In this document: positions 57,881-64,000 of the stretch, in pieces
How the letters are laid out: each line of letters opens with the position of its first letter
Numbering within the stretch: position 1 is the stretch's first letter
DNA from: Undaria pinnatifida
Lineage: Eukaryota; Sar; Phaeophyceae; Laminariales; Alariaceae
Direction of reading: 5' to 3'
Assembly: GCA_012845835.1 (NCBI GenBank)
Contig: JABAKD010000023.1
Location: forward strand, 26,577,972-26,641,971
Length of the DNA stretch: 64,000 bases
Position numbers and translations under genes: made by a program
Notes under the pieces: model-generated
Seen by the model: the letters and a program-made list of their open reading frames with translations, nothing else
Told to the model about the DNA's origin: nothing
The model's database searches: none

Positions 57881-58146
57881 TGTTTAAGTGCGATGGCTGT
57901 AGACGTACCTTTACTGTGTTGCACCCCCTGCACTGCGGTTAGGGTCAGTGCTGCCCAGTTTTGGCTCCTTGTACTGCGGTTCGTGCGGGCGTTACCCATA
58001 TACCCTACGGTCAGACTGGGCGCTGCTCTTATGTTGCGGTTTTGATGATTGGTACCTTGTTACTGCTGTAATCCTCTTATACGGCTAGTTGGCGTGGCTG
58101 CTACCATCAGTGATGCTGGACGGAGTCGAGGCCCATATGTTGCTGT

Positions 58147-60393
58147 TTGCTGAAACACAGATATACCCCTACTTGGAGCAGGGACATCACAACAAATATC
58201 TGCCTCCATAGCTTCTTTACGCGTCGTTCCCATCCCGCCACCTTCCCCCACACCCCCTCCTTCGGCTGCCCTCCATACAGACAACAAGCAACATGTCTAT
58301 CAGTGAGGAAGCGGGCTACTCGGGGCAGGCTGAGGTCTTCCACGAACCCCAACCTGGATGCCCACGAGACAGGGAGAGCTCGCTCGAGATCCCGCGACTC
58401 GAGACGGGGGGAACCACCGGAGGCGGGTTCCGGTGACGAGACAGAAGACAGAGCACCATACCTCCACCCGTTCCCACCAACCAAGCGGGTCGATTCGCTG
58501 GTTCGCGCTGAGAAGAAGACGGACCAACCCCCACCGGACTCGGGGGCGTCTCGACGCCAGCTCTCGCCAGCCCCGGGGGAGCGCCACCAGCTGCCCCCCC
58601 CGCGCTCGACAGGGCACCACCGCCGCCACCTGGGCTCTCCGCGCTCGACAGAGCGCCACCCCCAGAGCTCCCGGGACCGGGGCGCCCATGCCGCCCCCTT
58701 GGACTTGGCATACGCGGCGGCGCGGGCCCAGCGGGCGCTCGACGACGCCAACCAGACGATAGCACGCCGACGTCGGTTTGACGAAGATATCGAGCAGGCG
58801 AAGACCGCTGCACGGGAGTCGTCCCTGGTTGCGAAGAGGGCGCAACAAGCCCTCGCTCAATCAGTTGCGTCGGCTGCGGCGGGAGCTACCGCGGCCCCCT
58901 TGCCTTCGTCGCGCCCGCAGGGTGTCGCATCCCAGCGACCACGACCCGGGAACGACGCCTTCTTCAAGGGCATCGTCGCGTGCATGGCGTCTGCACCGCG
59001 GGTAGACTTCTCCTCAGCGTTGGCGACCCGCGGTGGTGGAAACGGCCTGCGCCCTCCTCCCGTCAGAGAGGCCGGTGTCGCGGCAAGCGGACGTCCTCAG
59101 TGGAAGCGGCCTGGGCTCGCGTGGATTGTACGCCCTATGCTAGACAGACGAGAGCCGCCCCGACCCTTGCCCTCGTCAAGGCCCTGCTGATAGCTCACGA
59201 CGAGGACCCTGACCCTGTCTTTTGGCCGGACCCCGGAGGAAGAGTTGGCAGAACGAAACCGGGGAAAATGTCGCGACAGTCGCGACCGCGGGGACCGCAA
59301 CCTGGGGGGTGGCGGCAAAAATGGTGGGGGTGGCGACCACCACCACCGCCGCGGGGGTGACAGCGCATCGGGTGCTGGTGTGCCTGAGGGCGCCGCCGAG
59401 GGGGCAACTTCGGTCCAACAACCGGGGCAGTTGGCCGCCGCTCTGGCAGAGGAATGGCGCGAGAGGACGTTCAGCGTGGGACGGCTCGTCAACCTCCTCC
59501 CGCTCGTCTTCGTCCTCGAGCACGGACCACAGCGAGGTGGTCGTGGTAGCAGGCAAAAAGTGTCAAGAGCCATGGCAGGAGGAGCATCTGCCTGAGGCTT
59601 TCACCCTCCTGTTGCGTCTGCTGATCACGCACTTCGACGGGGTTGACACGGAGGAGGGCTACACTAAGTTGCATACTTTTGGAATGTGTAACGGCATGCC
59701 TTTTTCTGATTTCAGTGGAGTTTCGCGTACTTATGCCGACCGCTACGCGGAGTGAGCGTGTTTTGTCTCCGGGGACGGATGTGGTGTTGGAGGTGGTTCG
59801 GGTGGCGGCGTATGAGCAATTTCCGGCTCTCCTGCCTGCGTTGTACCCTGGTTCGAAGGCAACAAACCCGCGGCCATACGCCTCGTTGGATGCTATGTGG
59901 CGGGCTTTTAGTGACTAATAAGACACCTGCCGTCAACGGCGAAACATTTTTTTCTCTCCCTGTTTCTTCGACGGGAGCGCGGTCATGCGCCCTGTCGGGG
60001 CCCCGGCCCGCCGATCATGGGCGAGGCCAGGGCCGAGTGCCGTCCCAGTCGCTTTCGTGGCAGACGGGATCGAGCCATCATTCAACTGTCATGCCCATCG
60101 ATGATTCATCTGACCCTTGGCTTGACCACACATCGAACTGCTGGCCACTAGGAGAGCATCATTATGCAGAAGGTTTCGCCGTTAAGGCCTCGTTTAAGAC
60201 AGACGACCCTCCCCTTTGGAGCGGCCTCCTTTCACCTCGCGCTGATGCCCTCCGAGAAAACCGGGGGCTTTGCCTCAACTGCCACGAAGACAACTATTCC
60301 TTCAAGCATTGTAGGCATCCTTTCATTACTGCGAGTGGCTGCTTGAACCCTGAACTTGGCCAACTTGGCGATGATGACGCACACCGACGTTGA
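58147..60393 (+). pseudogene. Decayed LTR-retroelement gag
   Basis: Plus-strand coding fragments in changing frames. An Arg/Pro-rich segment leads to an Ala-rich helix (LDLAYAAARAQRALDDAN, about 58698-58760). After frame changes near 59100, 59240 and 59500 a capsid-like block appears: PEAFTLLLRLLITHFDG, YTKLHTFGMCNGMPFSDF, then YEQFPALLPALYPGSK and YASLDAMWRAFSD with a stop at 59916-59918. A final frame to 60393 has a Cys/His cluster CLNCHEDNYSFKHC (60271-60318) and GCLNPELGQL. Together these look like capsid and zinc-knuckle regions that package element RNA. No protease, RT or integrase follows. The family (gypsy or other) cannot be fixed from gag alone. Confidence 0.6.
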
Positions 60394-60458
60394 CAAACAC
60401 GCATGGTCTGCTACTGCCGAGACGACAAATCTTCTCGCCCGAACAACCACAAGAAAAA

Positions 60459-60540
60459 TCGTCGCCATCTTTCTGGTCAATCGTCGCCATCTTTCTGGTC
60501 AATCGTCGCCATCTTTCTGGTCAATCGTCGCCATCTTTCA
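60459..60540 (+). repeat. 22-bp minisatellite, 3.7 copies
   Basis: TCGTCGCCATCTTTCTGGTC plus AA repeats exactly from 60459 to 60524 with a partial fourth copy. It disrupts the tail of the gag relic, since 22 is not a multiple of three. Confidence 0.9.
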
Positions 60541-60602
60541 GGATCAGGGCCAGGTAGACTCACAACGATACCACATACACGTCGGATCACCATGGTGGTA
60601 TC

Positions 60603-61800
60603 ATGCGCTCGCCCGCCTCTTCTGCCCCCGCTCCCGCTCCTCGAATGCGCTTTGGAGCCGCCCATAACCTGGGCGAAAATAAATTTGCGCGCCAACCTGG
60701 TACATTCCGTAACGGCAATCGACAGCTCGACGGCGGTACGGCACCGTCGACAACACTGTCGAGGGGTACCTCTTTTGGTTTTAGAACATGCTCGTGTTCT
60801 GTTGCTAGCCTGTCCAGTAACGCAGCACAGACTGCCTCTGTCAAGAGCCCACGGGCTCCTACGCCGTCTGCGGACGATTCTCACGGCGTAGTACCGGCGG
60901 CGGGAACTAGCGCTTCAAGCGTGGTTTCCTCCAGCCACGTAATTTTTTTCTTTTCTTTCTTTCGTTTTCGACGGCGAGAACGCGCGCTTTCAGCGACGTT
61001 CCCCTCGGTCATGGTCTGAGTTCGGCAACGGGAACCGCGCTTCCGGCGCCGTACCCCTCAGCCGCGGCATAAACTCAGCAATGGGGTACGCGCTCCAAAC
61101 GCCGCCCCCATCAACCATGGCACGGGAGCCTGCGCTTTGCGCGCTCCCCCCCCAGGCACGCGCCGCGCAACAATATAGCTGCGGCGACGGCGCGTCGCCT
61201 TTTTACGCGTATGTGTTCATCCCCCCCTCTCCCTGACCAGGCGGTGGCGGTCGGTTTGAGGTGTGGGACGGTCGACCCTCAAAACACTTTTTCTGACCAC
61301 GAGGTGGCGGTCGATTTGAGGTGTGGGAAGGCCAACACTACAACACCGAGATCTTTTGCGAGGCTCGATCCGGTGTTTGCTCGCGATAAGGGCGGGCGCT
61401 CTGTTTTTTTTTCCATCAAGGAGGAGTCGACAAGATTAGCTACCTCGTCTCCCTTCTCCAAAAGACATAACGGAAGAGAGCCTCCTCGGGTAAAAATATT
61501 ATTGCCTTGCCCGAGCCCCGCTCCAGAAGACGCCCACAGGGTTTACGGACCCTGCTTCGTCTTTTAACACGCTAACCCACGTGTTCCAGGCTGCGTCTGC
61601 CCCAGTGGCACAGGAAGAAGATCCGACACTGCGCGACGGGCCAGTGGTGACTCCACGGCCTCCAGCCTGATCAGCTGGACGCTATTCCCGTAAAATTACG
61701 GAAGAATCGCGCCTCTCGTCAAGCAGAAACAGCTCAGAGCCCCTGCCCCTTCGGGCGCAGTTAGAGCAGTTTTCTTGCGATTATACGCCAAAAAGCAAAG
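60603..61800 (+). other. Gag-relic tail and degenerate repeats
   Basis: An open frame 60603-61019 is Ser/Ala/Pro-rich with no domain. A ~65-bp duplication at 61225-61345 shares GGTGGCGGTCG and TTTGAGGTGTGGGA. Otherwise nothing recognisable. Confidence 0.4.
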
Positions 61801-61804
61801 AGGC

Positions 61805-62345
61805 CACGACGCGAGAAACCGTGGGTTCAGATTCGCGTCGTGCTCCCGAGGCCTGGTGTTCCTGAGGGGACACTACAGGCCCGAAGAGCCGAGGACTGGT
61901 GTTCCCAAAGGGGGACATTGCAGACCCAAATGTCCAACGAGGCTACCGACGGGTTGGCACCGTCAGTGTTGGACTCTTTTTCGGGTGCAATGAGGGCGGC
62001 TTCGTACGAGTTTCCGCCAGCGAGTGAGGAGGATCCGAGGCGAGAAACCCCGGGTTCGGACTCGCATGTTGCTCCCGAGGCCTGGTTCTCCCGCAAGGGG
62101 ACAATATAGGCCCAAAGAGCCGAGGACTGGTGTTCCCAGAAGGGGACATTGCAGACCCACAAATGTCCAACGAGGCTACCGACGGGTTGGCACCGTCCGT
62201 GTTTGCCATTTTTCGGGCGCAGTTAGAGCGGATTCTCGCGCTTTTCCGCCAACGAACGAAGAAAGACCCGAGGCGAGATACCACGGGTTCGGATTCGCGT
62301 CGTGCTCCCGAGGCCTGGTGTTCCCGGACGGGAACATTGCAGCCC
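61805..62345 (+). repeat. ~235-bp tandem repeat, about 2.3 copies
   Basis: Units begin near 61811, 62041 and 62275 with CGAGAAACC..GGGTTC.GA and contain GTGCTCCCGAGGCCTGG, AGAGCCGAGGACTGGTGTTC and CAACGAGGCTACCGACGGGT. Some frames run through (MSNEATDGLAPSV in two units), hinting at former coding sequence. The array ends just before the NADAR start codon. Confidence 0.8.
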
Positions 62346-62397
62346 AAATTTCAACACGGATTTTGACCCCTCTCTCATATACTCCACAGCCAAAGTG

Positions 62398-63029
62398 ATG
62401 TTATTCTGGCAGCCCCCATCCTATTTTCCACCGTGGTCCCCTTCGTCGTTTGCCGTGGACGACGTACCATATTCTTGCGCGGAGCAGTACATGATGGCCG
62501 AAAAGACCAAGTTTTTGCAAGACCATCGAGCAGTGGGGCTCATTATGTCGTCGCCTCGTCCAAGCATACGCAAACGCATCGGTCGAGGCGTGCGCAACTT
62601 TGACTCCGCTGTTGGGGACAGGGAGAAGCAAAACGCCGTGTCGCCTGGCACCTACGCCAAATTCACGCAGAATCCAGCCATAAAAAATCGCCTTTTGAGC
62701 TCTGACAACAAGCTTCTGGCTGAATCTAGCCCTCTGAACCCAGTGTGGGGCATTGGCCTCCGGGCGGATGGTCCCAGGGCCAACAACCCATGCCAGGGGA
62801 GAGGAAAAACTTGCTCGGTGAGGCACTTTCTGCCGTTCGCGCAGCTATTTGCGACAATGAGACCGGGTCGGCGCACCCGGCCTCCCCTAGTCGGCTCCGC
62901 ACCTGCACTGCGAGTGCAAGAACCAAGAAATCTCGTCCGCGCCGCAACCGGACCGTTCAGAGCGGCCAGCGCTCGCAAAGCTTCCCCTTCGGCGTTTCCG
63001 ACCTATTTCTCGGGCGCGTTGGCCAATGA
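62398..63029 (+). CDS. NADAR (YbiA-like, DUF1768) domain protein, apparent frameshift
   Basis: ATG 62398 opens MLFWQPPSYFPPWSPSSF, followed by YSCAEQYMMAEK (25-36), IGRGVRNFDSAVGD (61-74), YAKFTQNPAIKNRLL (86-100) and LAESSPLNPVWGIGL (107-121), the standard NADAR order. The closing motif, NLLGEALSAVRAAI, lies in another frame that runs to the stop at 63027-63029. The switch falls at the A5 run 62805-62809, where one extra A would join GRGK to NLLG. Known NADAR proteins are ADP-ribose-related glycosidases; members remove ADP-ribose from guanine in DNA or act in riboflavin-pathway metabolism. Usual Trp and Asp positions (AVWD, SPxD) are Gly73 and Asn114 here. A Lys/Arg/Ser-rich C-terminal tail follows. 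It may be a decayed copy, or the indel may be a sequencing error. Confidence 0.8.
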
Positions 63030-63590
63030 AAAGCCGTGAAGTTGTGGAGATAGCTTCTAGCGTCGGCCCTGACCTTGCGATGTCAGAACACTGCCCCTGT
63101 TTCGTCGAGGGTACTGTGACGCTGGACGACGTTTTGTTCACTATGAAAATCGCGTATATCAGTCGAGCAACGCTCGACTCGGAGAGGCACTGGACTCCTA
63201 TAGATTTGGGGACCGGCAGCATTGCTTGGGTTCCCAAAACGCCTCCGAGGATACTGAGGGGAACAAAGTTCCGCATATCCTCCGGCCACAAGACATAGGA
63301 GAGCATTGGCAAAGTGGGGACCCTCAATGCACGAGTCCAGCGGTAGCTTGAGTTCGTCACCGCGTTCGATTGCACACTCGAGTACCGCAAAGGCAGCGCG
63401 AAGGGCATCGCTGATTTTTCCGGCCCGTTTTCCAGAGCCGCTACGGAGTACGACCGCAGTGGTTTGAAAAAATTTCAACCTCGTGGGGTTAACAAGCCCA
63501 ACCCCGTTGGAGATAGCGGTATCTACCTCCTACGGACCCGCGGGCTGCGCGCTCCCTCCTCGCCGATCCCAGGAGTCGGTTCGGGTGGAC
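63030..63590. other. Overlapping open frames, strand undecided
   Basis: Plus frame 63026-63298 (VEGTVTLDDVLFTMKIAYIS) and two minus frames over 62887-63478 are all open and moderately protein-like. No family is recognised and strand cannot be settled. Confidence 0.3.
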
Positions 63591-63591
63591 T

Positions 63592-63735
63592 CGCGCCCCT
63601 CGCCAAAAGCACTGTCTTGGATGGGCTTGTGCCCCACACCGAAGCACTGCTTTGGGTGGACTCGAACCCCTCGCCGAAAGCACTGTCTTGGGTGGGCTCG
63701 TGCCCCGCACTGAACATGCTGCCTTGGGTGGGCTA
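63592..63735. repeat. ~45-bp tandem repeat, about 3-4 copies
   Basis: Units share GAAAGCACTGTCTTGGGTGG or GAAGCACTGCTTTGGGTGG followed by TCG..CCCC. Length 45 keeps all frames open, so nearby frames on both strands are not evidence of a gene. Confidence 0.8.
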
Positions 63736-63739
63736 CCTC

Positions 63740-64000
63740 TCACCTCTACCGCGTTTCACGATTTTCGCACACACGAGCCACGTATAAGGATTGACGGCCT
63801 TTCTGCTTCCCCGGGGAGATTCGTCGCTCGTGTTTCTGCCTCCGTCGTCACTACCGAAGGCTGTACCGGCCGCGGGTCGATTTCACCTGCCGCCGACACT
63901 GTTTTCGCTTCGGTTTTTGCCATACCCATCGAGGGCGGCACGGGCTCCGCAGAAGCCCTGGCTGCAGCGACGCCCATCGCACAGCCGACTTATCTATCCC
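63740..64000. other. Window edge, no supported feature
   Basis: Short Ala/Glu-rich frame on the minus strand only. The sequence may continue into a gene outside the window. Confidence 0.3.

Noticed and set aside
58107-58860. Long minus-strand frames opposite the gag relic
   Set aside because: High GC leaves all frames open; the plus strand carries the gag-like motifs.
63650-63675. tRNA B-box-like GGACTCGAACCCC
   Set aside because: It lies in a 45-bp tandem repeat; no A box, acceptor stem or cloverleaf can be drawn around it.
1-64000. Endogenous phaeovirus (large DNA virus) insertion
   Set aside because: No capsid, DNA polymerase, helicase or other viral hallmark gene was found; only transposon and unknown genes.

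Overview
This is a eukaryotic nuclear window: genes are split by GT-AG introns, most of the sequence is repetitive, and nearly every coding region belongs to a transposable element. The best organism guess is a brown alga (Phaeophyceae, Ectocarpus-like). This rests mainly on an ankyrin-type gene at 0.6-2.3 kb whose exon 2 opens with VLHNPDVRAEIIAFVGG, which I recall as a brown-algal family signature, together with the CAG/CTG-rich, GC-mixed, retrotransposon-heavy texture. That placement is inference. I found no tRNA, rRNA, CRISPR array or prokaryotic operon.

Layout. 0-0.5 kb: one copy of a dispersed repeat (second copy at 30.7 kb) and a 21-bp minisatellite. 0.6-2.3 kb: two-exon ankyrin gene broken by a 26-bp insertion. 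3.0-5.4 kb (minus): decayed MULE transposase with three recognisable exons. 5.5-13.4 kb: mostly non-coding, with degenerate tandem repeats and long poly-C tracts. 13.4-20.9 kb (minus): degenerate Ty3/gypsy LTR retrotransposon whose pol carries a C5-cytosine DNA methyltransferase domain between RNase H and integrase. This is the most notable feature of the window. 22.9-30.6 kb: a well-preserved Ty1/copia element (254-bp LTRs, perfect GGTTC target duplication) nested inside an older tandem repeat. 32.1-32.7 kb (minus): small spliced gene of unknown family. 37.5-40.9 kb (minus): second, better preserved MULE transposase. 44.3-46.1 kb: GGGTC minisatellites bounded by inverted ends. 46.9-47.6 kb: small terminal-inverted-repeat element. 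48.4-49.1 kb: 247-bp tandem repeat. 51.8-53.7 kb (plus): unknown spliced gene; one intron holds five direct copies of a ~145-bp repeat and the sequence after its last exon holds six inverted copies. 56.7-57.9 kb: 84-bp (28-codon) minisatellite. 58.1-60.4 kb (plus): decayed retroelement gag. 62.4-63.0 kb (plus): NADAR (YbiA-like) domain with an apparent one-base frameshift.

How it fits together. Two class II (MULE) relics, two complete or partial LTR elements and a third gag remnant account for nearly all recognisable protein sequence. The copia element is the youngest: its LTRs are about 98% identical and all its catalytic motifs are present, but two TAG codons interrupt the start of gag. The Ty3/gypsy element is damaged through gag, protease and RT, yet keeps one open frame of more than 1,150 codons across the methyltransferase and integrase. 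Host-gene candidates are few and either broken (ankyrin) or of unknown family.
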